From contig JAEXKM010000462.1 of assembly GCA_023445705.1 (NCBI GenBank), forward strand, positions 1-25,899: DNA of 25,899 nt. Reading direction: 5' to 3'. Of this stretch, positions 1 through 8,526 are shown piece by piece; position 1 is the first letter of the stretch, and each line of letters starts with the position of its first letter. A program made the translations under genes and the position numbers. Below the pieces are notes generated by a model. The model saw nothing but the letters and a program-made list of their open reading frames with translations, made no database searches and had not been told where the DNA came from. This DNA comes from Pseudomonadota bacterium (GTDB lineage: Bacteria; Pseudomonadota; Alphaproteobacteria; Caulobacterales; Caulobacteraceae).

Positions 1-90
1 TGGCTTTGTCGTGCTTCTTGGGGAACCCAAGGCCGCATGCCCGCCTTCGGCTGATCCCCGCCATTCGTTTGGAACGAGAAGGGATCGCCC

Positions 91-459
91 ATGCCGATGA
101 TGGCCGCGGCCGTTCGCCAACTTAACCGTCGCTTCGACAGCGACAACATCGGCCAATTCGCCGAAACCGCTTCCGCATTCGCCCCGGGCCAGGAATTGCG
201 CGCCCATCTGGTGGTCGAGAAGGGCTCGAAGCTCGAAGGCCCGCTCCAGGCCTACCTGGACCGGCTGCCGGGCAGCTTCAAGGAGTCCTTGCGCAGCACG
301 ATCTACTACGCCCTCAGCCGAAAGAAGCCGATCACCTTCGCCTGGGTCCCGTCCTACGACTTCGAACTGCAGATGTGGGAGCCGTCCTGCGGCGTCACCG
401 TCCTGCTCAAGGGCCGCTACCCGGACGATCCCGATCCGTACAAGCCGGGCGATTACTAG
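91..459 (+). CDS. Hypothetical protein, 122 aa
   Basis: I do not recognise this protein family. The ATG at 91 follows a purine-rich stretch (GAGAAGGGA, about 75-83) that can serve as a ribosome binding site, and the frame stays open to a TAG at 457-459. No signal peptide, membrane helix, cysteine pair or catalytic motif is visible. The N-terminal half is mixed helical. The C-terminal part alternates hydrophobic and aromatic residues (FAWVPSYDFELQMWEPS) and ends in a Pro/Asp-rich tail (DDPDPYKPGDY), which suggests a small soluble beta-containing domain. It converges on the TIR-domain gene, and the two stop codons share the four bases CTAG at 456-459. A true gene is likely from its regular composition and good start; its function is unknown. 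Confidence 0.7.
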   Translation: MPMMAAAVRQLNRRFDSDNIGQFAETASAFAPGQELRAHLVVEKGSKLEGPLQAYLDRLPGSFKESLRSTIYYALSRKKPITFAWVPSYDFELQMWEPSCGVTVLLKGRYPDDPDPYKPGDY

Positions 460-2093
460 CCTACGTCGCGGTTGGCCGGCGGTCCTGCGACCGCCGCCAG
501 CACGCCGCCCATGAAATGATCGCGGTCAGCCGGGTTCACGTAGGTGGCCAGGCGCGGCGCGTCCTTGGCGAACTTGGTCAGCAACTCCGGCGGCAGCGCC
601 TCATGCGCTTCCTCCAGCCGGCCCAACCGCGCCAGCGCCGCGCCGAGCAACGCATATCCCGCCGCGAAATTATGAAGCGTGGCCTCGCGTGCAGGCCCGA
701 CGGCGGCGGCATAGTTCTTCGACTGATAGTGCGCCAAGGCCAGCGCGCCGAGCATGGCGCCGAGCTGCGGATCGAACGGGCTATGCCTCAGGCTGTGCAG
801 GATCGGCTCGATCGCTTCTTCCGACCGGCCCGCATAGATCAGCACCTGCGCCAGCCGGAACTGCCCGTAGGCCGAGTTCGGGTTCAGGGCGACGGACTTC
901 TGCGCCAGCGCCAGGGCCTCCTCGTGCAGGCTCAGATAAAGCGCCGCGCCTGAGCACGCGAAGTACCCGTCCGCGTCGCCGGGATCGAGTTCGATAGCCT
1001 CCTTGGCGGCCTTGTAGGACTCCTGGAGGTCCTGGTCGCCATGCGCCGACCAGCCATAGACCGTCGCCCCGCCATAGAGGATGCGCGAGAGCCCGATATA
1101 GCCCAGGGCCAGGCCGGGATCGCGGCTGATGGCTTCCCGAAAGAGCTGGATCGCCGGCTCGTAGTGCTCGCCCGACACCTTGTTCAGGTGCCACATCCCG
1201 CGCTGGAAGCAGTCGAGCGCCGAATAGTCGTTCGGCTTCTTTCGACCGATGCGGAGGTTTTCCCGCAGCAGCATGGCCGGCTCGATGGCCCGGACCACCT
1301 CCTCGGTCAGTTCGTCCTGCAGCGACAGCAGATCGATCAGGTCGCGGTCGTACTTGTGCGCGCAGATGTGCGAACCGTCGGCGCAGTCCACCAGCTGCGC
1401 CGTCAGCCGGACCCGTTGGCCGACCTTGCGCACGCTGCCCTCCAGCACATAGCGGACCCCCAGCTCCAGCCCGACCCGCCGCACGTCCACCGCCTCACCC
1501 TTGTAGGTGAAGCTGGAATTGCGGGCGATCACGAAGAACCACCGCCATCGCGACAGGGCGGTGATGATGTCCTCGGTCATGGCGTCTGCGAAATACTCCT
1601 GCTCGGCGTCGTCGCTCAGATTGTCGAACGGCAGCACGGCGATGGAGGGCTTGTCCGGCAGGGCCAGTCCGACGCCCGCATCCTCCTGCGCTCGCGGCTC
1701 GCGCGCGCCGACCAGTTCGGCGATGCTCCCCGCCACCTTGAGCCAGCCTGGCGCGTGCAGATCGCCGCCCCAGGCCCGCAGGTCCGCGCACTGGATCCGG
1801 TTGAACGGCAAGGGCAGGGTCGCATCATCTAGGGTCAGTTGGACCAGAGTCCCGGCCTCCCGCGCGATCTCCGCCTCGGCGCGCACCCACTGGGACTTCA
1901 CCGCATCCGACGACCAGACAACCAGCACGGCCTTCGCCGCACGCAGGCGCTCCTCGATCACCTCGGAATAGTCGCGATGCGGCGGCAGGTCTTCGTCGCG
2001 CCAGACCTCGTAGCCCATGCTGCGAAGGGCCTTGGCGATCTGCATCGCCTGGACGGTCGTTCCGTGGCCGTAGGAGACGAAGACTTCAGCCAT
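456..2093 (-). CDS. TIR domain - TolB-like domain - TPR repeat protein
   Basis: A 545-aa protein of three parts. Residues 1 to about 110 form a TIR domain: the opening VFVSYGH, a YEVWRDEDLPP segment, and SSDAVKSQW followed by Glu73, which sits where the catalytic glutamate of NAD-cleaving TIR domains (SARM1 type, W-x3-E) is found. Residues about 145-265 match the TolB-like N-terminal domain seen beside class III cyclases and CadC-type regulators (SIAVLPFDNLSDD, EDIITALSRW, VRYVLEGSVRK, LVDCADGSHICAHKYDR). The rest is a run of TPR-like helices with typical motifs such as AIELDPGDADGYF and SVALNPNSAYGQF. No signal peptide or membrane helix is seen, so it is probably cytosolic. I chose the ATG at 2093 because the TIR fold starts immediately; an upstream in-frame TTG at 2120 would add nine residues. 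Signalling or defence roles are both possible, and NADase activity is inference. Confidence 0.85.
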   Translation of the reverse strand: MAEVFVSYGHGTTVQAMQIAKALRSMGYEVWRDEDLPPHRDYSEVIEERLRAAKAVLVVWSSDAVKSQWVRAEAEIAREAGTLVQLTLDDATLPLPFNRIQCADLRAWGGDLHAPGWLKVAGSIAELVGAREPRAQEDAGVGLALPDKPSIAVLPFDNLSDDAEQEYFADAMTEDIITALSRWRWFFVIARNSSFTYKGEAVDVRRVGLELGVRYVLEGSVRKVGQRVRLTAQLVDCADGSHICAHKYDRDLIDLLSLQDELTEEVVRAIEPAMLLRENLRIGRKKPNDYSALDCFQRGMWHLNKVSGEHYEPAIQLFREAISRDPGLALGYIGLSRILYGGATVYGWSAHGDQDLQESYKAAKEAIELDPGDADGYFACSGAALYLSLHEEALALAQKSVALNPNSAYGQFRLAQVLIYAGRSEEAIEPILHSLRHSPFDPQLGAMLGALALAHYQSKNYAAAVGPAREATLHNFAAGYALLGAALARLGRLEEAHEALPPELLTKFAKDAPRLATYVNPADRDHFMGGVLAAVAGPPANRDVG

Positions 2094-2259
2094 GGCGCTG
2101 CACCGCGCCAGTGGGGACAAGCCCGTCCCCGACAGGCCTCGACGCCTGCCCTACCGCTGGACCTGGGTACGCGATGTCGGACATGAGCACACATCCAAAC
2201 GTTCGCTGCGACGATCCAATTTAGTTAACGCGGCCTTGCATGGAAAGGCGGGTTTGGCC

Positions 2260-3117
2260 TCAGAAGGCCGTCCGGTCGGAACTTCGCGGGTCGGTGACTC
2301 TGGCCGCCTCATGCAGGTCGCCCAGCCTTGCCCGAACGCGCCATGGCCGCGCCATTTCCAGCGCGACCCGCAGCGCCGGAGCGGCGCGATCCAGATCGGC
2401 GATCGCCAGGTGGTCTTCCCCGTCCGCGGGCGCCTGCGCGATCCATCGCCCGTCCGGACCGACCAGGCCCGATGGCGCGCTGCTGCTGCATTGGGAAGGA
2501 ACCGCAAAGCCGAGCCAGAAGGCGCCGCAGGCGGCATGTCCCTGCGCCTGCACCGCAAACATCGGGTCCTGGGAAAAGGTCGACAGCAGGACGGCGTCCA
2601 CGCCCTCGCGGGCGTAATCAACGAACAGTTCGGGAAACTGGATCTCGATGCAGAGGCCGCAGCCGAACCTGAAACCGTCGATCTCGAAGACGAGATTCGC
2701 CGAACCCGGCGCGTACCAGTCGGACACCTCGGTGAACGACAGCATCCGCTTGTCGTAACGGCCTGCGACCCGCCCCTCCTCATCGATGACATACAGGCTG
2801 TTGTGCGGCCGGTGCGGCGGTGTCAGCGGATGGTTCGAACCCAACACCGTCCAAAGGCGCAACTCGGCGGCCAGAGCCGCCGTGGCCTCCAGCTCAGCCC
2901 GCAACCCGGCCCAGTCGACCCGCCATCCGGCCAGTTCGGCCTTGCAAGGCCCGGACGGGTATCCCGAGATCGCTCCTTCGGTGAACTGGACGAGACGCGC
3001 GCCGGCTGCGGCCGCTTCGCGCATCTGCCGGCGGATCCGTTCGCCGTTGGACCGTGGATCAGACGTCACCCTGGTCTGCGCCACCGCGAGGCGGAGGCGG
3101 TCAGTCTGTCCGGCCAT
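2260..3117 (-). CDS. Carbon-nitrogen hydrolase (nitrilase superfamily)
   Basis: A 285-aa cytosolic amidohydrolase of the nitrilase superfamily, which cleaves amide or nitrile C-N bonds through a Glu-Lys-Cys triad. All three are visible: Glu47 in QFTEGAISGYP, Lys123 in GRYDKRML, and Cys156 in GLCIEIQFPELF. Length and the N-terminal LAVAQTRV strand are normal for the family. The frame is open for 71 codons upstream, but that part lies over the M20 gene in another frame; the ATG at 3117 gives the family's normal N-terminus and begins 5 bp after the M20 stop, so the two are co-transcribed. The active-site surroundings (CIEIQFPE) differ from classical nitrilases and fit the broad amidase/N-carbamoyl hydrolase group; the substrate cannot be told from sequence. 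Confidence 0.88.
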   Translation of the reverse strand: MAGQTDRLRLAVAQTRVTSDPRSNGERIRRQMREAAAAGARLVQFTEGAISGYPSGPCKAELAGWRVDWAGLRAELEATAALAAELRLWTVLGSNHPLTPPHRPHNSLYVIDEEGRVAGRYDKRMLSFTEVSDWYAPGSANLVFEIDGFRFGCGLCIEIQFPELFVDYAREGVDAVLLSTFSQDPMFAVQAQGHAACGAFWLGFAVPSQCSSSAPSGLVGPDGRWIAQAPADGEDHLAIADLDRAAPALRVALEMARPWRVRARLGDLHEAARVTDPRSSDRTAF

Positions 3118-3122
3118 TTGCG

Positions 3123-4373
3123 CTACGCCGCGCCGGCCATCGCGGCCTTGATCTCGGCGGCGGGGATCTCGCCGCTCGCCAGCTTGGCCAGGATCAGGGC
3201 CGAGAGCTGCGCCCGTTCGACGAAGCTCTCGGGCCAAGCGTATTCGTTCTCCGAATGGATGTCTCCGCCACGGACCCCCAAGGTGTCGACATTGGGCAGG
3301 CCGGCGGCGAACAGGTTGTTGCCCTCGCAAACCCCGCCCGAGGACGCCCAGGTGATTTCCTGGCCGATCAGGCTTCCCGCCGTCTTCACCGCTCCGAACA
3401 GTTGCTGTTGGGCGGCGTTGAACGGCTTGGCCGGCCTCGTGAAGCCGCCGTGGAGTTCAGCCTCGATCCCATCGGCCTTGGTGGCGGCGACCGCCCTTCG
3501 GATGAAGTCGAGCGCCCACTCGCCGGCCGCTGCGTCCGGCAGCCGGACATTGAACCGGACCACAGCCAGGTCCGGCACCATGTTCAGCGGTCCGCCGCCG
3601 TCGATCCGCGCTACGTTGAGCGTCACCCCTTCGCGCTGGCCGTTCGCCGCCGCCAGTCGCATGGCCAGATCCGCCGCCGCCGCTATGGCGTTCCGCCCCG
3701 AGGCGAAGTCTCGTCCGGCGTGCGCCGCGCGCCCACGGACAACGATATGGAAATTGCCCGAGCCCTTGCGCTCGGCGGCCAAGGCCCCGCCCGCCATCGC
3801 CGGTTCGTAGGTCAGGCCGACGTGACCGCCCTCGGCCAGGCGCGCCAGCACTGGTCCTGAGGCCAGCGACCCAATCTCTTCATCGGGGGAGAGCAAACCC
3901 CGATAGCCGACCTCTGCCTTGTCCGGATGATCCTCGAACGCCCGCAATGCCGCGAGCATGACGCTGATCCCGCCTTTCATGTCGGCGAGGCCAGGGCCGT
4001 TCAGCGCGCCGTCCGATCGCGGCTTCACCTCGGTGAAGTTGGTGCCGGCCGGGTAGACGGTGTCGTAGTGCCCGGTAAGCACGACCTGCACCCGCGCCTG
4101 CGGCCGCACGGTCAGCATCAGGGCCGGCGGATGAGGCTGAGCCTTCAGGACCCCGTCGGCGGCGACCTCATGGCTGTCGGCCAAGGCGACGTTCTCGACC
4201 TCGCCCGGCAGCTCCGCCATCACGCCTTCCAGAACGGCGCGCTGAGCTTCGAGTCCCGGCAGGTTTCGACTGCCTGACGATAGGCCACACCATTCTACGG
4301 CACGGCCAAGAATTTCGGATTCCTCCCCCGCCAACCGGCCGAGGATGGATGAATCTTGCGCGGTGAGCTTCAT
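3123..4373 (-). CDS. M20 family metallopeptidase (carboxypeptidase G2-like)
   Basis: A 416-aa di-zinc hydrolase of the M20 family, which removes C-terminal residues or N-acyl groups from amino-acid conjugates. Metal ligands and catalytic residues appear in order: His102 in TGHYDTV, Asp131 in GLADMKGG, Glu165-Glu166 in SPDEEIGS, Glu in TYEPAM (about 192) and His in GGDIHSENEYAW near the C-terminus. The dimerisation (lid) domain lies between, with the conserved RGRAAHAGRDF and GRNAI segments. There is no signal peptide, so it is cytosolic. I place the start at the ATG at 4373 because residues before it look like read-through of the divergent promoter region and a GAGG lies about 10 bp upstream. 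It is followed within 5 bp by the nitrilase-family gene, suggesting sequential hydrolysis of one amide-type substrate; that link is inference. Confidence 0.9.
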   Translation of the reverse strand: MKLTAQDSSILGRLAGEESEILGRAVEWCGLSSGSRNLPGLEAQRAVLEGVMAELPGEVENVALADSHEVAADGVLKAQPHPPALMLTVRPQARVQVVLTGHYDTVYPAGTNFTEVKPRSDGALNGPGLADMKGGISVMLAALRAFEDHPDKAEVGYRGLLSPDEEIGSLASGPVLARLAEGGHVGLTYEPAMAGGALAAERKGSGNFHIVVRGRAAHAGRDFASGRNAIAAAADLAMRLAAANGQREGVTLNVARIDGGGPLNMVPDLAVVRFNVRLPDAAAGEWALDFIRRAVAATKADGIEAELHGGFTRPAKPFNAAQQQLFGAVKTAGSLIGQEITWASSGGVCEGNNLFAAGLPNVDTLGVRGGDIHSENEYAWPESFVERAQLSALILAKLASGEIPAAEIKAAMAGAA

Positions 4374-4440
4374 GACAGGCAGCCTCGCGCCGAAACGACG
4401 GCGCATGCAAGCCTCGACTGAGAAGGTATATGGAGCCTCC
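4374..4440. promoter_or_regulatory. Divergent promoter region, M20 operon / 2-hydroxyacid dehydrogenase
   Basis: Only 67 bp separate the two divergent ATG codons, so both promoters and any operator must lie here or inside the coding starts. A GGAG at 4432-4435 sits 5 bp before the plus-strand ATG and is its ribosome binding site. I cannot define -35/-10 boxes with confidence. Confidence 0.5.
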
Positions 4441-5325
4441 ATGGCCATAACCTTCCGATCGCGCCTCGCTCCGGACGCAGAAACCCGCTGGTTGGAGGCG
4501 CTGCGCAGCGCCCTTCCCAACGACCAGATCAGCACCGATCCGACCGCGGAGGCCGAGATCGCGATCGTCGCCAACCCGCCACCTGGCGCCCTGGCCGCGA
4601 TACCGGGCCTTCGCTTGGTGCAGTCGGCGTGGGCGGGGGTCGACGGCCTGCTCGCCGATCCCGCCTTCCCCAAGGCGGTGCCCCTCGCCCGGCTGGTCGA
4701 TCCGACGCTCGGCCAGCAGATGGCCCAGGCGATCGCCGCCCACGTCCTGTCCCTGCACCGCCAGGCGCCGGCCTACCGGGCTCAGCAGGCGCAAGGCCAG
4801 TGGCGCCAGCTCGCCCAACCCCTGGCTCAGGATCGCCAGATCGGCTTCCTGGGTTACGGCGAACTGGCCCGCGCCTGCGCCGGGCTGCTATCGACCATCG
4901 GCTTTCCGGTCGTCGCCTGGAGCCGCAGCCACGGCGATATCGCCACGGTCCTCAGCAGCGACATCGTCGTCAACCTGCTTCCGCTGACCCCGGCCACCCG
5001 GGGCTTCCTGGGCGCCGCGACCTTCGCGCAGATGAAGCGCGGGGCGGCCCTGATCAACGTGGCGCGGGGCGCGCACGTGGTCGAGGCCGACCTGCTCGCG
5101 GCCTTGGCGGAGGGTCAACTCTCCCACGCCGTTCTCGACGTCTTCGAGACCGAGCCCCTCCCCGCCGAGCACGTCTTCTGGCGCCATCCGCAGATCACGG
5201 TGCTGCCGCACGTGGCGGCGATCACCGACCCGGTCAGCGCCAGTGCGCGCATCGCCGCCAACATCGCGCGCTTCCGCGCCGGCGAACCTCTGGAGGGCCT
5301 GGTGTCCCTGGACGCCGGCTACTAG
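4441..5325 (+). CDS. D-2-hydroxyacid dehydrogenase (glyoxylate/hydroxypyruvate reductase A type)
   Basis: A 294-aa NAD(P)-dependent D-2-hydroxyacid dehydrogenase, which interconverts 2-oxo acids and D-2-hydroxy acids. The nucleotide-binding turn is GFLGYGELARA (about 137-147), the catalytic Arg is in INVARGAHVVE, the Glu in VFETEPLP, and the His in VLPHVAA, all correctly ordered. The rather short N-terminal substrate domain (LRLVQSAWAGVDGL) resembles the GhrA subgroup, so glyoxylate or hydroxypyruvate is a plausible substrate. The ATG at 4441 is preceded by GGAG and follows the 67-bp divergent promoter. It converges on putA, with both TAG stops in one CTAG (5322-5325). The precise substrate cannot be set from sequence alone. 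Confidence 0.88.
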   Translation: MAITFRSRLAPDAETRWLEALRSALPNDQISTDPTAEAEIAIVANPPPGALAAIPGLRLVQSAWAGVDGLLADPAFPKAVPLARLVDPTLGQQMAQAIAAHVLSLHRQAPAYRAQQAQGQWRQLAQPLAQDRQIGFLGYGELARACAGLLSTIGFPVVAWSRSHGDIATVLSSDIVVNLLPLTPATRGFLGAATFAQMKRGAALINVARGAHVVEADLLAALAEGQLSHAVLDVFETEPLPAEHVFWRHPQITVLPHVAAITDPVSASARIAANIARFRAGEPLEGLVSLDAGY

Positions 5326-8300
5326 AGGCTGAGGTTCAGCAGCGCCGGGTCGCCCCCCTGGGCGGTGATGTTGACGCTGACGGCCCGCTCGATGGCGTAG
5401 CGCGAGAGCGAATTCGGGCCGCCGGCCTTCGGCCCGGTCCCCGAAAGCCCTTCTCCGCCAAAGGGTTGAACCCCGACGACCGCGCCGATGATCGAGCGGT
5501 TCACATAGAGATTGCCGGCCGGGACAAGGTCGCGGACCTGACGCGCGAAGGCGTCGATACGTGAATGGACGCCAAGGGTCAGCCCATATCCCTGTCCGGC
5601 CAGCTCCCCCGCAGCCTTCTCGAGCTCGGCCGGGTCGTAGCGCACGACATGGAGGATGGGTCCGAAGACCTCGCGTTCGAGGAAGCGGGCCGAGGGGATC
5701 TCCGCCAGCACCGGCCCAAAGAACGTGCCCTGTATCGGGGCCGGCAGCCGGTGCAGGATCTTGGCCTCCGCCTCCAGGCGCGCCAGGTGGGCCTGCAGGG
5801 CGGCGCGGGCCTCCTCGTCGATCACCGGCCCGACGTCGGTGGCCGGGTCGGCCGGATCGCCGACGACCAGGGCGTCCATCGCGCCCTTGATGGTCTCGAT
5901 CACCGCATCGGCGGTGTCTTCCGGAAGGAAGAGGATCCGCAGGGCCGAGCAGCGCTGGCCCGCCGACCCGAAGGCCGAGAGGATCACGTCGTCCACCACC
6001 TGTTCCTTCAAGGCCGTCGTGTCGACGAACATCCCGTTCAGGCCGCCGGTTTCGGCGATGAAGGGAATGATCGGCCCATCACGGTTGGCCAAGGTCTGGT
6101 TGATGCGGCGCGCAGTATCCGTACCGCCGGTGAAGGCGACGCCGTCGCACTCGCGATGCCCGGTCAAGGCGGCCCCGACCGTCTCGCCGCGGCCCGGCGT
6201 AAGGGCCAGCAGGCGCGGGTCCAGCCCGGCCTCGTGGAACAGCGCCACGGCCTGGGCGGCGATGAGCGGGGTCTGCTCGGCCGGCTTGGCGACGACTGCA
6301 TTGCCCGCAGCCAGCGCCGCCGCGATCTGCCCGGTGAAGATCGCCAACGGGAAGTTCCACGGGCTGATGCAGGCAAAGACTCCGCGCCCCCGCAGCTCCA
6401 GGGTGTTGGTCTCTCCTACCGGTCCCTTCAGGGTTTCCGGACCCGCGAACTTCGTCTGGGCGAGGTGCGCATAGTAGCGACAGAAGTCGGCGGCCTCGCG
6501 CACCTCCGCCACGCCGTCGGCCAGGGTCTTGCCAGCCTCGCGCGCACAGATGGCGATCAGGCGGTCCATGTCGGCCTCCAGGGCGTCGGCCATGGCGCGC
6601 AACACCTCGGCGCGGCGGAAACCGCCCATGGCGTCCCAGGCTGGCTGCGCGGCCCGCGCGGCGGCGAAGGCGGCGTCGATGTCGGCGACCGAAGCTTCCG
6701 CCGCCTTGCCCACGACCGACCCGTCGGCCGACGGGCTCGACACCGTCTGCTCGACGCCGGGCCGCGCCTTCCCCTCGACCATCGGCCCGGCGCTGAGCGG
6801 CGACAACGCGCGGGCGGCGTGATGCAGCCGCGCGGCCTCATCCGGGATCGAGAGATCGCGGCCCGGGGAGTTGCGGCGTTCTGCGCCGTAGATGTCGGCC
6901 GGGCGCGGGATCTTCGGATGCGGGCCGATCCCAGCGCGCTCGATGACCGTCACCGGGTCGGCGACCACGTCCTCGGCCGGCACCCGCTCGTCGAGCAGGG
7001 CGTGAACGAAAGAGGTGTTGGCGCCGTTCTCCAGCAGCCTGCGGACTAGGTAGGGCAACAGGTCCTCATGCCCGCCGACGGGCGCATAGGTGCGCACGAT
7101 GGCGTCCCCGCGGAGATCGTGCGCCGCCGCGTAGAGCGCCTCTCCCATCCCATGCAGGCGCTGGAACTCGATCCGCACGCCTGCCTGAGCCGCCAGTTCA
7201 CGGACCGCCGCCAGGGTATGGGCGTTGTGGGTCGCGAATTGGGCATAGATGTGCGGGCTGGCCGCGATCATCGCCTGGGCGCAGACGAGATACGACAGGT
7301 CGGTGGCGGCCTTGGTCGTGAAGACAGGATAGTCCGGGCGACCTCCGACTTGGGCGCGCTTGATCTCGCTGTCCCAATAGGCGCCCTTCACCAGCCGGAC
7401 CATGAGCCGCCGGCCACTGCGGCGGGCGATTTCCTCGACCCGCGCAACCGCAAGCGGCGCGCGCTTTTGATAGGCCTGGACGGCGAGGCCCAGGCCCCGC
7501 CAAGCGCCCAACTCGCCCTCCCCGGCCAACCGCTCCAGCAGCTTGAGGGAGATGACCAGCCGGTCGGCTTCCTCCGCGTCGATGGTGAAGTTGATGTCGT
7601 GCCGCGCCGCGATCAGAGCCAGGCGCTTGAGCCGTGGATAGAGCTCCGTCCACACCCGCGCCTCCTGGGTGGCCTCATAGCGGGGTGAAAGCGCCGATAG
7701 CTTCACCGAAACGCCGTGCCCAGCCTCCGGCCCGGCGCCCTTCGAGCGCGCGCCCACGGTCTCCAGGGCCGCCGCGTAGGCGGCCTCATACCGCGCTGCA
7801 TCGGCTTCGGTGCGCGCACCTTCGCCCAGCATGTCGAACGAACAGACCTGCCCTTCCTTGGCCGCGCGCTTGAGCGCAGCCTCAATCGTACGGCCGAGCA
7901 CAAATTGCTCGCCCATGATGCCGATCGCCTGGGTGACGGCCTTGCGGACCACTGGTTCGCCGATCCGCTCGACCAGGCGCCGCAGGAAGCCTGGCGGGTC
8001 GCGCCGCGCGTCCTCGTCCACATCGACCATCTTCCCGGTCAACATGAGGCCCAGGTCGAGGCGTTGACGAACAGGCTGTCCGAGCGGCCCAGGTGGCTGG
8101 CCCAATCCGCGCCGCCGATCTTCTCGGCGATCAAGCGGTCGCGCGTCTCGGCGTCCGGCGTACGAAGCAGCGCCTCGGCCAGGCACATCAGGGCCAGCCC
8201 CTCTCGCGTGCCGAGGCTGAACTCCTGGAGGAAGCTCTCGACCACGCCTTGACGTCTGGCCGAGCGCCGGGCCGCCTCGACCAAGGCGACCGCTTGGGCC

Positions 8301-8416
8301 CGAATCTCGTCGCGTTGGCGGGGACTGAGAACCCGTGCGGCCAGCAAGGCCGTCACCGCCTCGGTTTCGTCCCGATATTTAGCGGCAAGGTCGTCGAGAG
8401 CGGTCCAGGAGGTCAT
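5322..8416 (-). pseudogene. putA: putA, bifunctional proline dehydrogenase / L-glutamate-gamma-semialdehyde dehydrogenase, split by a one-base frameshift
   Basis: PutA oxidises proline to glutamate in two steps, FAD-linked proline dehydrogenase then NAD-linked P5C/GSA dehydrogenase. The N-terminal 120 codons (start ATG at 8416) run in one frame to a premature TGA near 8039; homology then continues one frame over. Adding one G to the GGG opposite 8050-8052 joins ...VNASTW to GLMLTGKMVD and gives one frame of 1,031 residues, the normal size for PutA lacking the N-terminal ribbon-helix-helix DNA-binding domain. Proline dehydrogenase motifs are MVRLVKGAYWDSEI, FATHNAHT and EFQRLHGMGEALY; aldehyde dehydrogenase motifs are NAVVAKPAEQTP, the Glu in ETGGLN and the Cys in SAGQRCSALR. 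Both active sites are intact, so a base-calling error in a short G run is at least as likely as a genuine mutation. Divergent from putR. Confidence 0.93.
8050..8052 (-). other. Frameshift site in putA (G run of three, four expected)
   Basis: On the minus strand the sequence reads ACC TGG GCC TCA TGT TGA and stops. Reading ACC TGG GGC CTC ATG TTG ACC GGG AAG instead yields TWGLMLTGK, the expected PutA sequence, and rejoins the long downstream frame. The missing base is therefore one G in a homopolymer. Confidence 0.85.
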
Positions 8417-8442
8417 GGTGATTTGGCCTTGAGGATGGATTT

Positions 8443-8470
8443 GATATCCGGCCTATCCGATACAATATCG
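8443..8470. promoter_or_regulatory. Candidate PutR (Lrp-type) operator in the putA-putR intergenic region
   Basis: The 110-bp divergent region contains four alternating GATA/TATC half-sites: GATA-N7-TATC at 8443-8457 and a perfect inverted repeat CGATA-CAA-TATCG at 8458-8470. Lrp/AsnC proteins bind multiple spaced dyads of this kind next to their own gene and its divergent target. The assignment to PutR is inference from position and symmetry. Confidence 0.5.
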
Positions 8471-8526
8471 AATGTCCTACGACTGTCAGCGCTCCTGGCC
8501 GCAGCATCCATGACAATAGAACCGTA

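Noticed and set aside
456..1832. Plus-strand open frames over the TIR gene
   Set aside because: Antisense to a gene with clear TIR, TolB-like and TPR motifs; composition is that of a shadow frame.
2092..3810. Open frame of 572 codons on the plus strand
   Set aside because: It lies antisense to the nitrilase and M20 genes, both of which have complete catalytic motifs; the translation is Arg/Pro/Ala-rich with no family signature. Long antisense frames are normal in GC-rich DNA.
5565..7688. Long plus-strand open frames across putA (494 and 206 codons)
   Set aside because: Antisense to conserved PutA sequence; no motif, start context or domain supports them.
8063..8186. N-terminal extension of the long putA frame (MPGRGAASYAGRR...)
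   Set aside because: It is the shadow of the true PutA N-terminus in the shifted frame; the real N-terminus runs from 8416 in the other frame.
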